Source of the DNA: Arenibacter arenosicollis
Lineage (GTDB): Bacteria > Bacteroidota > Bacteroidia > Flavobacteriales > Flavobacteriaceae
Reading direction: 5' to 3'
NCBI RefSeq assembly: GCF_014397245.1
Contig: NZ_JACLHY010000005.1
Coordinates: forward strand, 1 to 64,000
Length of the DNA stretch: 64,000 nucleotides
Shown here: piece by piece, positions 16,050 through 26,340 of the stretch
Numbering within the stretch: position 1 is the first letter of the stretch
How the letters are laid out: the number at the start of each line of letters is the position of its first letter
Translations under genes and position numbers: made by a program
Notes under the pieces: generated by a model
Database searches by the model: none
Seen by the model: only the letters and a program-made list of their open reading frames with translations
What the model was told of the DNA's origin: nothing

Positions 16050-17098
16050 AATTAATTAAACCACCTAAACTGGAATTGTATTCATTTTTGTTTTCAATGC
16101 CATTGATTTCGGCGATTGTAAACTTAATTCTATATGACGATCGACTTTGGAAAGATTATAAGGTATGGGTATGCTCCATGCCACTTATTTATGGGATTGG
16201 CATTTTTTCATGGTATTTCCATGTACTCTATGCCGATTGGATAGAAAGGAAATATCCTGAGCTGAATCAGAGCAGACAAAGGGTTCTGGGAAAAGCACTG
16301 GTACTATTTTTTGTTATGACCCCCAGTATATTGTTTATACTTGTTATCTATGATCGCTTTCATATATTGGAGTACCAGTTTCAAAACGATGATCTTTTTA
16401 AAGGCTTGCTGGTTGGAGTTGGTGTAAATAGTATTTTTGAAACACTCTACGAAGCCGACTATGTTTTTTCAAAAATGAAACAAAGTGCGAGGGAAAAGGA
16501 AACTATGCAGGAACTTGCCGTACACCAGGATTTCGATACGTTAAAAAATCAGGTAAACCCACATTTTTTATTCAATTGTCTTAATACGTTATCGTCATTA
16601 ATAAGTGTGGATAAAAAGCGAGCAGAAGTTTTTCTGAACGAGCTGAGCAAAGTGTACCGTTATCTCCTAAAGAATAATGAAGAAGGCGTAAGTACAGTAG
16701 CACAAGAAATCAGATTTATTGAATCTTACTTCAACCTTTTGCAAACGAGGTACGGCGATTCGGTTCAGCTCAATATTCAAATTGACAAACGTTACGACCC
16801 ATATTTGTTGCCGTCTCTGACCCTACAATTGCTAGTTGAAAATGCTGTTAAACACAATGCACTTTCAAAAAAAAATCCTCTGGTAATCGATATTTTTACA
16901 GCGGCTGGAAACAAACTTGTAGTAAGTAACAATCACCAACCGCTAACGGTAAAAGCTACCAGCACCCAAGTTGGCCTAAAAAACATAAAAACAAAGTATT
17001 CATTATTGAAACAATCGGGATTTCTTGTTATGGCGGATGAAAAAAATTTTACAGTGGTTTTGCCCCTCATATGGAACCAACAACCAAGTCAGGTCTAA
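16046..17098 (+). CDS. LytS-type membrane sensor histidine kinase
   Basis: This 350-residue kinase is paralogous to the gene before it. An N-terminal part with four probable membrane helices precedes the His_kinase domain, with VNPHFLFN (His173). The N-box ENAVKHNAL (about 268-276) is intact, and the lid reads VGLKNIKTKYSLL. It therefore keeps the residues needed for autophosphorylation, while its neighbour does not. It probably phosphorylates the LytTR regulator encoded 147 bases downstream. Confidence 0.9.
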   Translation: MKLIKPPKLELYSFLFSMPLISAIVNLILYDDRLWKDYKVWVCSMPLIYGIGIFSWYFHVLYADWIERKYPELNQSRQRVLGKALVLFFVMTPSILFILVIYDRFHILEYQFQNDDLFKGLLVGVGVNSIFETLYEADYVFSKMKQSAREKETMQELAVHQDFDTLKNQVNPHFLFNCLNTLSSLISVDKKRAEVFLNELSKVYRYLLKNNEEGVSTVAQEIRFIESYFNLLQTRYGDSVQLNIQIDKRYDPYLLPSLTLQLLVENAVKHNALSKKNPLVIDIFTAAGNKLVVSNNHQPLTVKATSTQVGLKNIKTKYSLLKQSGFLVMADEKNFTVVLPLIWNQQPSQV

Positions 17099-17245
17099 AT
17101 GGGATAGACACCCTAAACTTGGAAAAACAGTTCATTTGCAGAAAACCACAATTCATACAGTTGTTTGCCCTATCAATTAAATTTTCTTGTTGGTGGATAT
17201 TGTTTTATGCTAATTTTATAGTAACCTCCTTTAAAACAGCAGAAC

Positions 17246-18010
17246 ATGAAAATATTACTTGTTGAAGATGAGGACCTAGCGGTAAAAAAACTTCGAAAAA
17301 CATTGGAAGCGGTAGACCCGTCAATTGAGGTTATTGGTACTACCGATAGTATCAAAACCACAGTGCAATGGTTGAAAGATAATCCATCTCCTGAATTAAT
17401 TTTGATGGATATAGAGCTAGCCGATGGTCAAAGTTTTGAAATTTTCAACCTTATACAGGTAAATAGTCCCGTTATCTTCACAACCTCTTACGATGAGTTT
17501 GCCTTAAAGGCTTTCAAGGTAAATAGTGTTGATTATTTGCTTAAACCCATCCAAAAAGATGAGTTGGAGGCCGCCATTAACAAATTTGAAAGATTAAAAG
17601 GCACGGAACGTCCCAATACTGACTTTGATAGTTTGGTAAAGGAGCTTCAGCATAAATTACAACCCAAGGAATATCGTAAACGCTTCTTGGTCAAGCAGGG
17701 CCAAAAACTAATTAGCATTGAAATTGAGGAGATTTCCTATTTTTTTAGCGACGGTAGACTTAACTTTTTCAAAACTACGGATAACCGGACTTTCGTTGTA
17801 GATTATACTATGGAGGAACTTGAGGAAATGCTCGATACCCAAAAATATTTTCGCATCAGCCGTTCGTTCTATATTTCAATCAATAGTGTAGATAAAATTG
17901 AAGATTATTTCGGAAATCGACTTTTACTTGGTTTAAAACCGCCGGTGGATAAACAAGCCTTGGTAAGCAGGGAAAAGGTAACGGCCTTTAAAAAATGGAT
18001 GGGAAAATGA
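17246..18010 (+). CDS. LytTR-family response regulator
   Basis: This 254-residue protein has an N-terminal receiver domain (about 1-120) with the acidic pair EDED and phospho-acceptor Asp55 in LILMDIE. The receiver Thr and Lys are in FTTSYD and LLKPIQ. A C-terminal LytTR DNA-binding domain (about 150-250) carries ISYFFSDGRLNFF and FRISRSFYISINSV. It follows the two kinases at 14988 and 16046 and is their likely output. It faces, tail to tail, the propeller sensor on the opposite strand. Confidence 0.93.
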   Translation: MKILLVEDEDLAVKKLRKTLEAVDPSIEVIGTTDSIKTTVQWLKDNPSPELILMDIELADGQSFEIFNLIQVNSPVIFTTSYDEFALKAFKVNSVDYLLKPIQKDELEAAINKFERLKGTERPNTDFDSLVKELQHKLQPKEYRKRFLVKQGQKLISIEIEEISYFFSDGRLNFFKTTDNRTFVVDYTMEELEEMLDTQKYFRISRSFYISINSVDKIEDYFGNRLLLGLKPPVDKQALVSREKVTAFKKWMGK

Positions 18011-18064
18011 TTTTGTTCCGCCATTCAAAGCATTCTGTTTTCAATATCAAACTGCATTTCTTTT

Positions 18065-21000
18065 CTAACGCACAATCGGTATTTTCAATTCTAATATCGA
18101 ATTGTTCCCAAGTACCTGTAGGTTTATTGCCGTACTGGTAGCTTCTGCCCTTTTGACAAGTTCTTGACGATATTTCAGATTGTTCAGCTGCTGAATATCA
18201 CAACATTTACTATTGAATAACATTGTGTAGATAAGGTTCGATTTTTCCAATGTCAAGTGAATCTTACACTTTGAAGCGCAGGCATTTACCAAACCCAAGA
18301 TACTATCCTTAAACAATAAAAAAGCCTCGTGCCTAAATTTCATGTCCAATTGCAATGATTTGACTCTACTGTCCACCAAAATTTCTATCCTACTATTATG
18401 ACGATTATTCAGGGCATCTATATACTCCCTCATGCGATCAACCGTTTTTCCCATACTGTCGTTGTCAGGTGAAATGCTCCAAAGCATATCATCCATAGAG
18501 ATAATCATATTGTGGCTTTTAGCGTGTATCTGATCGATGAATTCCGTGGATTTTTGCGGATTGGTCTTTGCTTTAATTTTGGCCATCTCACTTAGAATAT
18601 TGATTTGATTCAACGCCATGTTTACCTCCCCGTGGAGGCTAGTGGCGATATTGCTCCGCATTTTATGTACCACTTCCTTGCGCTGCATCCGAATTTTATC
18701 AAACCAGAAAAAAATGAAACCGATTGCTAGGGCAAGTAACCCGTAAAACCATCTGGTTTTCCAAAATGGTGTTCCTACCGTAATGTTCAGCATTAAAGGA
18801 TTTGTACCTTCCTCACCTTCAGCATTAATTGAATTTGCCTGAAATTGATATGAACCTGGTGGTAGATATGGGTAAATTAGTTGCTTGGATAGATCCGCTG
18901 TTTTCCATTCATTATCAAGGCCCTCCAATTTATATTTTATGCCATAAGGGGTGTTGTATGACATTGTAGAGAGGTCAATGGAAATGGAATTTTGGTTGTG
19001 GGTCAATTCTATTGATTGAAGTCGTAACAATGAATCCACGGACAAGGATCGGTTAGTTACCTTGAAATCGGTTATATTCACAACTGGATAACTTGTGTTG
19101 ATTTTAATAGTATTTGGGTTAAAGACGACCATACTTTCAGAAGCACCAAAAATCATTCTTCCATCTGGCAGGAGATGCGAGGCCGAAATCACGAAAAAGT
19201 CATTTCTGATACCATCCTTCCTGTTGAATTTCACAAAAATCCTGTTCTTTACATTCACTCGGGACAATCCCCCAGTGGAAGACACCCACAGATACCCGGC
19301 ACTGTCTTTTTCCATGGATTTAATAAATCCGGGAAGGTCTTTATCATGTCCAAGAACGGACAGTTTTTGTTGTACCTTATTGTAAAGCAGTAAATTGGTA
19401 CTTGTGCCTATCACGACTAGGCTATCATTGTAATCTAGTATCGTGGAAACCATTTGATCGGACAATTTCAGTCCGTTAGTGGCTTTGTCATGAAAATGAT
19501 GGACCACGGAATCGGTTTTTGGGTCAATTACGTATAAGCCTTTGGTATGTGTGCCCACCCATACAAACCCTTTGTTATCTATTATAATTTTATTGATTCG
19601 TGTTTCTGGGGTAGGCAAAAAATGGGTAATACCTTGTTCAAAATCGATTTCTCCCTTTTTTGCATACCATTTGTATACACCATGGTCCTGTAAACCAAGC
19701 CATAGATTCCCCTCTTTGTCTTCCTCAATCTCGCGAATCCTACTTCTCAACATGGGAAGTTGATAAAACTTTACCTGCCTCTTTTGTTGATCATATTTGT
19801 AGATACCATTCTTGACAGCCATCCAAATAATCTTGTCTTTACGAGATTGGCACATACGGACTATAGTATTTATCTCATTGGCCTTAAACCCCTTTATGCC
19901 CAATGGCAGCGGTTTAAGGTCATGGTCATAGCGATATAGATGGTCGTTCCAGACCCCTACTAAAATACTGCCGTCAAGATCGTGCATGAAGGTTATGGGG
20001 GCACCGGTACCAAGTTTGCCGACAAGTTTGGAGGTGTACCCTATATTGGTGAAAAATTCTTCGGACGGATTAAAACGAAATATTCCGTTATTTCCTGTAG
20101 TAACCCAAATATTGTGTTCCCTACCTTCATTAATGCTAGTGATCACAATGAACTCAATGCTGCGGTCGTCCACATAGCCATTAAATACTTGTTGAAATTG
20201 CTTTTCCTTTTCAAGATATTTTGCAAAAATATTGATACCCGAAATCCATATACTGCCATCTTTCTGTTCCAAGAAATGATGTATTTCATGGTATCGGGGT
20301 ACTTGTTCCAGAAAACCATAATTGTTAAGTATTGTTTCCTGTTTGTTTAGGTCATAGCAATATAAATAGTGCAGCCCATCATCAATATTGACAAGCCACA
20401 CTCTGTCTCTCCCATCAAAAAATAATTTATTCGGGTTTGTAGAGGTTTTAAAGTGTTCGATTAGTATTTCCTGACCAATATTATTACCGTTATAGCTTAA
20501 ATGACCCATGCTCAGATCGTAAACCGCAAGACCGTAATCTGATAGGCACATCCAGTATTTTTTAGTTCCTTTCTGTGGAATAAAATCTACAATTCTCCAT
20601 TCAGATTTTGGCTCGAAGAAATTATGGGCGGCCGAGAATTGGTTCTTATCTTTATTATAAGTTAGTAATTCTTCCCCCGGGACCAATAAAAAAACAGTTC
20701 CATCATCGTCAGTTATCAGTTTTTTGGGCACGGTAAGCGAACTCAGCAATAATCCTGTTTTTACCTCAACACGGGCTTCATTTACAGTAAATGATTGGGT
20801 ATCAAATACCCCTACTTCGCCATCTAGGGTAAGTATCCAGAAATTTCTATTCTTATCTATAAGTATTTGTAAAATTGCTTTTGATAGGAGAGAGGAAGAA
20901 TCGTTCTCCACTTGTCCAAAATTCTTAAAGCGAATACCATCATATCGTTGCAGCCCCTCGTTGGTGCCGATCCAGATAAAGCCCTCATCATCTTGAACGG

Positions 21001-21136
21001 TGCAATTTACCTGGTAAGAAAGAAGCCCGGATTCTATTGTATAATGGGTAAAATTATAACGCTTTGGTTCAGGCATTTGGGCAAAGCCTGCCAAAGTATA
21101 AATCGCAATCGAAATATATAAAGCTATATTTTTCAA
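18065..21136 (-). CDS. Two-component-type propeller sensor, probable pseudokinase
   Basis: This 1023-residue protein has a signal peptide and about fourteen Reg_prop beta-propeller repeats (for example DDEGFIWIGTNEGLQRY near 50 and KEGNLWLGLQDHGVYKW near 475). A Y_Y_Y domain follows (about 690-780, with YKLEGLDNEW), then one membrane helix (about 796-815) and a HisKA_3-like helix pair. The usual LHD box reads LHGEV, so the acidic residue after His is lost. The C-terminal ATPase region shows no DNG or GxGL lid. It ends without a receiver or DNA-binding domain. It probably senses a periplasmic ligand but may not phosphorylate. It lies between two LytS/LytTR systems. Confidence 0.85.
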   Translation of the reverse strand: MKNIALYISIAIYTLAGFAQMPEPKRYNFTHYTIESGLLSYQVNCTVQDDEGFIWIGTNEGLQRYDGIRFKNFGQVENDSSSLLSKAILQILIDKNRNFWILTLDGEVGVFDTQSFTVNEARVEVKTGLLLSSLTVPKKLITDDDGTVFLLVPGEELLTYNKDKNQFSAAHNFFEPKSEWRIVDFIPQKGTKKYWMCLSDYGLAVYDLSMGHLSYNGNNIGQEILIEHFKTSTNPNKLFFDGRDRVWLVNIDDGLHYLYCYDLNKQETILNNYGFLEQVPRYHEIHHFLEQKDGSIWISGINIFAKYLEKEKQFQQVFNGYVDDRSIEFIVITSINEGREHNIWVTTGNNGIFRFNPSEEFFTNIGYTSKLVGKLGTGAPITFMHDLDGSILVGVWNDHLYRYDHDLKPLPLGIKGFKANEINTIVRMCQSRKDKIIWMAVKNGIYKYDQQKRQVKFYQLPMLRSRIREIEEDKEGNLWLGLQDHGVYKWYAKKGEIDFEQGITHFLPTPETRINKIIIDNKGFVWVGTHTKGLYVIDPKTDSVVHHFHDKATNGLKLSDQMVSTILDYNDSLVVIGTSTNLLLYNKVQQKLSVLGHDKDLPGFIKSMEKDSAGYLWVSSTGGLSRVNVKNRIFVKFNRKDGIRNDFFVISASHLLPDGRMIFGASESMVVFNPNTIKINTSYPVVNITDFKVTNRSLSVDSLLRLQSIELTHNQNSISIDLSTMSYNTPYGIKYKLEGLDNEWKTADLSKQLIYPYLPPGSYQFQANSINAEGEEGTNPLMLNITVGTPFWKTRWFYGLLALAIGFIFFWFDKIRMQRKEVVHKMRSNIATSLHGEVNMALNQINILSEMAKIKAKTNPQKSTEFIDQIHAKSHNMIISMDDMLWSISPDNDSMGKTVDRMREYIDALNNRHNSRIEILVDSRVKSLQLDMKFRHEAFLLFKDSILGLVNACASKCKIHLTLEKSNLIYTMLFNSKCCDIQQLNNLKYRQELVKRAEATSTAINLQVLGNNSILELKIPIVR

Positions 21137-21481
21137 ATGCCATTATTTAGAGTTTACAAATTTAGTGAACTATCCCCATAACTTAACTTAAACTATTCGG
21201 CTTTTAATTAATTTTACATGGGTTTTTATCCAATTTGAGAAGTCTATTGCTCAAAAAGGCTTTAATTACTCGCAAAATATTTTAAGTTAATTCACTTAAT
21301 AACATAAATGCAATTACCTAATTGTTTGATACTTGATGTACAAAGGACCAGGTTCAATTGACAAATGGATAGACCGCTCAATATTAATCTTCCATCTACG
21401 AAAATTGGTTGTTCGTCATCAAATTTTTTGATGTGGAGTATATTTATTAATTTTAATAGAGACTTTTTGTATACGGAACTT
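21137..21481. other. Divergent intergenic region
   Basis: This region lies between the propeller sensor and the next kinase. An in-frame upstream extension of the kinase to an ATG at 21365 is possible, but 21482 (ATG, MATLRRF) fits the family better. No operator was recognised. Confidence 0.45.
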
Positions 21482-22558
21482 ATGGCTACCCTGCGTCGAT
21501 TCCAAGATTCCATCAGCCTGAAAACAATTGGGCTACACCTAATTTTTTGGGCCTTGATCGTCACCTATTTTGCATGGGGCTTCGGCTTCAATGTCAATCC
21601 AAAAATGTCTTTTATCAATTCTCTTTATTTTTTACCGGGGCATATTATTATGGTGTATTCCCTACTCTATTTTTTGGTGCCAAGATTCCTTCTTAAAAAC
21701 AAATTTTTGCATTTTTTTGTCGGGCTGTCAGTTGTATTGTTGTTCTGTATTGTTTATACTATTTTGGCCCAACTACAATAGTCATCTGATATAGATAGTT
21801 TTAAGGGAATGACCATGACAGTGGGTAGAAACGTACTGCCTTTTTTACATGTTGCGGGAATCGCTTTATCAATTAAGTTGTTAAAATACTGGTATTTGCA
21901 AAGGAAGCGTACCATTGAAGCCGAACAACAGAAAACGGTTGCGGAACTAAAACTGTTGAAGGCGCAGTTACATCCCCATTTTTTATTCAATACCCTTAAT
22001 AATCTGTATTCACATACCTTGGAATCGTCACCCAGATCTCCAGAGATCGTGATGAAACTTTCCGGTCTCCTGCGGTTTATGATCTATGATAGCAACGTCC
22101 CTAAAATCTCCCTGGTCAAGGAGATTGAATTGTTACAGAACTATATATCTCTCGAAAAATTGCGTTATGGTGAAAGATTGGACCTGTCCCTAACGATTAC
22201 CGGCGACATTGGGAAATATCAGATTGCTCCGTTGCTATTGCTTCCTTTTTTGGAAAACGCCTTTAAACACGGAACCAGTAGGCAGATAGACACCTGTTGG
22301 ATAAGTTTTCATCTTTCCATGGAGGGTTTCAAAATGTGCTTCAAATTGGTGAACAGTGTAGACCCTGAAGAGGCAAAAACCAGAATGGGAGGATTGGGGC
22401 TTCAAAATGTAAGACAAAGACTGGAGCTATTATATAAACATAATCATACATTGGAAACTGTGATGTTGGACGAAGTGTTTGTGGTAAGCCTTGAAATCAA
22501 TTTGGAAGAATTGGAGAAACAATATGAGGATGAGTTGGTTTTGAACCTAGCCAATTAA
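21482..22558 (+). pseudogene. LytS-type sensor kinase interrupted by in-frame TAG
   Basis: Two pieces in the same frame read as one kinase. The first, from 21482, holds three membrane helices and ends at TAG 21779-21781. After nine more sense codons the frame continues from ATG 21809 with the fourth helix (VLPFLHVAGIALSIKLLKYW), a coiled linker and the His_kinase domain. That domain has HPHFLFNTLNN (acceptor His at 21977-21979), N-box ENAFKHG and lid GLGLQNVRQRL, all intact. Family proteins run through this junction without a break. One substitution (such as CAG to TAG) explains it. If only the second part is made, it is a kinase with one membrane helix. The cognate regulator follows at 22678. 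Confidence 0.8.
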
Positions 22559-22677
22559 ATGAGATTTTGAACGGTACCTTAAGAATTATAGATAGTAACC
22601 CAACTAGAATTTAAAGTTCTAGTGCACCTAAACTATAGGAATACCTGATGTCATAAAAAACTAATAACAATTGACCG

Positions 22678-23397
22678 ATGAAATATAATTGTATAATTGT
22701 AGATGATGAGCCCCATGCGATCAAGATTCTTGAAAGCTACATAAGTTCTTTAGATCAACTAAAGATTGTTGGGACTTGTAATAACGGTTTCAGAGCAATC
22801 AATATTTTGAACAACCAAAAGGTTGATCTGATTTTTCTAGATATCAATATGCCAAAATTGTTGGGCACACAGCTTTTAAAGACACTTCAATCCCCCCCTA
22901 AGGTTATTTTTACCACCGCCCATAAAGATTACGCTATCGAGGCTTTTGAACTGGATGCTATTGATTATCTGTTAAAACCTATTTCCTTTGAGCGGTTCTT
23001 AAAGGCGGTTAACAAGTTTTGCCAAACCACCATGGTTGATGTGGCTCTTGCTGACCATGGCCCGGGGTTTTTATATTTTAGGTCCGATCGGAAAATGGTA
23101 AAAGTATTTTTAGAGGATATTCTTTACATAGAAAGTTATAAGGATTATATAGTAATCCATAAAAAAACGGATATGGTCAAGGTAAAGCTTACGATCAGTG
23201 CCGTTGAAAAAATGTTGCCACAGAATTTATTTTTGCGGATACATCGTTCTTTTGTGGTTGCTATCAACCAAGTAACCGCGTATACAAAATACGATGTTGA
23301 AATTGGTAAAATAGAACTGCCGATCGGTAGAAGCTTTTCCTCAATAATTAAAAGGTTAACGGACAATACCTCAATCATTTTAAGCCTTGAGGATTGA
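22678..23397 (+). CDS. LytTR-family response regulator
   Basis: This 239-residue protein has a receiver domain (about 1-115) with VDDEP, phospho-acceptor Asp55 in LIFLDIN, Thr in FTTAHK and Lys in LLKPIS. The LytTR DNA-binding domain (about 140-235) contains ILYIESYKDYIVIH and LFLRIHRSFVVAINQV. It is placed 119 bases after a kinase gene of the matching family that is broken by a stop codon, so it may have lost its normal input or be driven by the other LytS pair. It faces the TonB receptor tail to tail with one base between stops. Confidence 0.93.
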   Translation: MKYNCIIVDDEPHAIKILESYISSLDQLKIVGTCNNGFRAINILNNQKVDLIFLDINMPKLLGTQLLKTLQSPPKVIFTTAHKDYAIEAFELDAIDYLLKPISFERFLKAVNKFCQTTMVDVALADHGPGFLYFRSDRKMVKVFLEDILYIESYKDYIVIHKKTDMVKVKLTISAVEKMLPQNLFLRIHRSFVVAINQVTAYTKYDVEIGKIELPIGRSFSSIIKRLTDNTSIILSLED

Positions 23398-23398
23398 T

Positions 23399-25861
23399 CT
23401 ATTCATTTAAAAGCGATAATTTTATCTCTAGACCAAAAGTGGTTTCGGTAGGGGCTGTGACTACAAATTCATAGTTGCCTTTGCCTATAATATTATTCAC
23501 ATATACGCCTAAATTAAGAGTTTTTGAAAGCTGGTAGTTGCCATTGGCACTAAGGTAAAACCCACCTAATGGTCCGTAATTCCACTGGTCGCCCACCCGT
23601 TGGCCTTCAATTACCGGAGATCCGTTGTAGATGTTATTTATATTGGTTTTGGCCGCCACATTCCTACCTGAAAAGAAATCATACTTTTGGACCCAGCGTG
23701 CAAAAAGGGTAGCGTAAAATTTGTTGTTGTGTGTATTAAATGCAGCACTTAACTTATTTTTGGGTGTATTGACCGAAAGGTCATTGTCCGTAACTTTTCC
23801 GTCAAAATTTCCGTCATTTTTTAAATTGTGCTTGTCTAGCGAATAATCAAAATATGAATAGTTTAGGGAAAGATTATAATTATTTGAAAAATAATAATTT
23901 AGGCCAAAGTCAAAACCATAAGTCCGTACTTCCCCAAAATTTATGTTGGTATTTATGACTGCTCCAGGGTCAAGCATTCCTGGAGCTATACCTTGGGTGA
24001 AATCGGTTATCGGCCGATTGCCTCTATGGGTGACCACAGGACCACCTGAAGTGCCTTGTGGCGCGATATTAAAAATTGGGCCAATCATATCTTCAGACCA
24101 GTTGTAATAAACGTCTAAATCCATAAATAATTTACAGTCAAAAACAATACGCTTATAGCCAAGTTCCAAGGTGCGGATAGTTTCAGGGCGGATGGGGTCT
24201 ATTTTGGAACCATCTGATAAAGTAAAGCCGTCACTATTCCCTAAAACAATTCCACCTGCCAACGTTAGGTGAGTGTTTATAAGGGTAGGGGCAGTATACC
24301 CCTCACCAAAGGTTATTCGCCAAGTTCCCTCATTTTTTGTATAGGTGATGCCTGCTTTGGGTAAAAAGTTATTACCGTATAAACTGTGACGATCTCCCCT
24401 GGCTGTAAAAAGTAATTTCAGCCCGGTTTCATTTAGGTCGTATATCAATTGGCCATATATGCCCAATTGGTTTAATTCTATAGGGCCATCCTCATCCAGC
24501 AAATAAGTATGGTTGCTAAAGGCATTTTCCTTTTGATACTGGGCACCAATTACAAAATTAGTATTACCCAATGTATTATTATATTGTAACTCGGCATTAT
24601 TACGATATGAATCTTCCTCTATGCTGGCTGCCTGGGGACCTTTCTTTGAATTTACAAACGCTTCACTTTCAGACAGCCCTTGGTTAATAAGCATATAGTA
24701 ATTCTTAGTTCGGGCTAATACATTGGTGGAGTTATCCAATATGATCCACGTATTGTAAAATTGAACAAACCAGTGGGGGGATTTATATGTTGCCTGCAGA
24801 CTTGAATTGTTCCAATCTTTTAGATTATTTCTGCCCGCACCCCCAACGGAAATACTGTTGTTGAGATTTAGGGCATATGTCAGACCTATTTCGCTATCTT
24901 CCGATGGTCTATGAAATATCGAGGCTAATCCTTTGACAAATGAAACGTTCCTATCCACTCCAACTTCTTTTTTTCCTAAAAATTCTCCTGGAGTAGAAGT
25001 AGCTACATAAATTGAATCCGTAAATTCAGCTTCTCTTCCCGATATATATTCCGAGGTAATTTTATAGGCCCATTTGTTATTTAAAACTTTTGCATGACGC
25101 AATCTTGCCGTATATAATTCATTGGAACCGGTACCCAAAATAACATCTGTTCCACGATATTTAAAAGGTGATTTGGAAATGGTATTGAACAGACCATTTA
25201 AACAGTTGGGGCCATATAGAGCAGAGGATGGGCCCAACACAATTTCTACACGTTCTATATCTTCCTTAACAAAAGCACTCATTGGACCAACTGGCGTCCG
25301 AATACGGGTATGTGCAATTCTGTTATCGTCTAGGATTAGCATTTTTTGGTTGAAGGAACTGTTAAAACCCCGGATGCTAATAGCACCCCAAAAATTGCCG
25401 ATTCGGGTAAAATCCACACCTTTTTGTAAGGCGAATAATTCCTCTGGACTTCCGACAATATTCTCTAATTGCCTTGCATTGATCAAATTTATGGAAGCAG
25501 GGGCTTGGGTAATTTTTTCAAGTCTTCTTGAGCCAGAAACGACCGCTTCATCCATTATCTCATATAAAGAAATTAATATTATTTCGCCTAGATTCTTCAT
25601 TTCATTATGAATGGATACATTCAGTATCTTTCTGGAATAGCCAATGGAAGAAAATATGACGGCATAATTGCCATTTTCAAGTTCAAGTTCAAAATAACCT
25701 TCAGGATTACTGTTTGTACCCGTGTTAAAAATTTGCAAATAGATATTTACATCAGATAATCCATTTCCCTTTTCATCGACAATTCGGCCTTTCAGTCCCG
25801 TTTGTCCATAAATGATGCATGTAGAAGCTAAGAGCACGAATTTAAAAGCGAAAAGTTTCAT
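23399..25861 (-). CDS. TonB-dependent outer-membrane receptor
   Basis: This 820-residue receptor has a signal peptide (about 1-19), then a carboxypeptidase-regulatory-like domain (about 22-98, GLKGRIVDEKGNGLSDVNIY). The plug domain (about 113-215) has RGFNSSFNQKMLILDD and VEIVLGPSSALYGPNCLNG, and a 22-strand-type barrel runs to the end. It imports a substrate across the outer membrane using TonB energy. There is no SusD partner, so a polysaccharide system of the Sus kind is unlikely; a metal chelate or small molecule is more likely. The neighbouring LytTR regulator is convergent, so control by it is not implied. Confidence 0.92.
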   Translation of the reverse strand: MKLFAFKFVLLASTCIIYGQTGLKGRIVDEKGNGLSDVNIYLQIFNTGTNSNPEGYFELELENGNYAVIFSSIGYSRKILNVSIHNEMKNLGEIILISLYEIMDEAVVSGSRRLEKITQAPASINLINARQLENIVGSPEELFALQKGVDFTRIGNFWGAISIRGFNSSFNQKMLILDDNRIAHTRIRTPVGPMSAFVKEDIERVEIVLGPSSALYGPNCLNGLFNTISKSPFKYRGTDVILGTGSNELYTARLRHAKVLNNKWAYKITSEYISGREAEFTDSIYVATSTPGEFLGKKEVGVDRNVSFVKGLASIFHRPSEDSEIGLTYALNLNNSISVGGAGRNNLKDWNNSSLQATYKSPHWFVQFYNTWIILDNSTNVLARTKNYYMLINQGLSESEAFVNSKKGPQAASIEEDSYRNNAELQYNNTLGNTNFVIGAQYQKENAFSNHTYLLDEDGPIELNQLGIYGQLIYDLNETGLKLLFTARGDRHSLYGNNFLPKAGITYTKNEGTWRITFGEGYTAPTLINTHLTLAGGIVLGNSDGFTLSDGSKIDPIRPETIRTLELGYKRIVFDCKLFMDLDVYYNWSEDMIGPIFNIAPQGTSGGPVVTHRGNRPITDFTQGIAPGMLDPGAVINTNINFGEVRTYGFDFGLNYYFSNNYNLSLNYSYFDYSLDKHNLKNDGNFDGKVTDNDLSVNTPKNKLSAAFNTHNNKFYATLFARWVQKYDFFSGRNVAAKTNINNIYNGSPVIEGQRVGDQWNYGPLGGFYLSANGNYQLSKTLNLGVYVNNIIGKGNYEFVVTAPTETTFGLEIKLSLLNE

Positions 25862-26340
25862 CCCAGATTGGATTATATGATGAAATCATTAAAACTCTAT
25901 AGTTTTGAACCGAATCAACAAACAAAGGGGGGGGTGCGTTGTAATCAAGCCAGTATTAGCTTGAATTACGGAATCTATAATTGTTTAAAATCGCAGGGAG
26001 ATCAATACATATGTTGTTCAATAAAATTAGTGAAATTTATTCTATAATCATCATTTCGATAAATCAATTTATTAACGCTCCCCTGGCCAGTTTTTCCAAG
26101 GTATCAGATTGAAAACGAAAGGAATAAGGAGGTGTATTTGACAGTCGATATAAAAAAATATCATTGGAATACTTGTTGTCTTTATCGAAGATAAAAGACG
26201 ATTTTTCATAAATAGATAATATTTAGTTATCGACCAATAATGAGGATAGGAAGGCCTTAGGAAATAAAGGCCCTGTACGGAAAAAAGCTCCGGCCTTATA
26301 TCAATACCGGAGCTTAATGCATCCTATTTGGGAATGGTTT
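25862..26340. other. Intergenic region upstream of the TonB receptor
   Basis: No gene is seen. The region carries a run of eight G at 25927-25934, about 66 bases upstream of the receptor start, and AAAACT/AGTTTT arms near 25890-25905. Both could influence expression; a G run can also vary in length. Confidence 0.4.
26281..26315 (-). terminator. Terminator after haloperoxidase-like gene
   Basis: The 9-bp stem AAGCTCCGG (26285-26293) with CCGGAGCTT (26307-26315) gives a T run on the minus strand, directly after the gene ending at 26341. Confidence 0.75.

Noticed and set aside
17071-17265. Small gene between the second kinase and LytTR regulator
   Set aside because: It overlaps both genes in another frame and has no domain.
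23399-25861. Polysaccharide utilisation locus
   Set aside because: There is a TonB receptor but no SusD, and no glycoside hydrolase next to it. The sucrose genes are 30 kb away.
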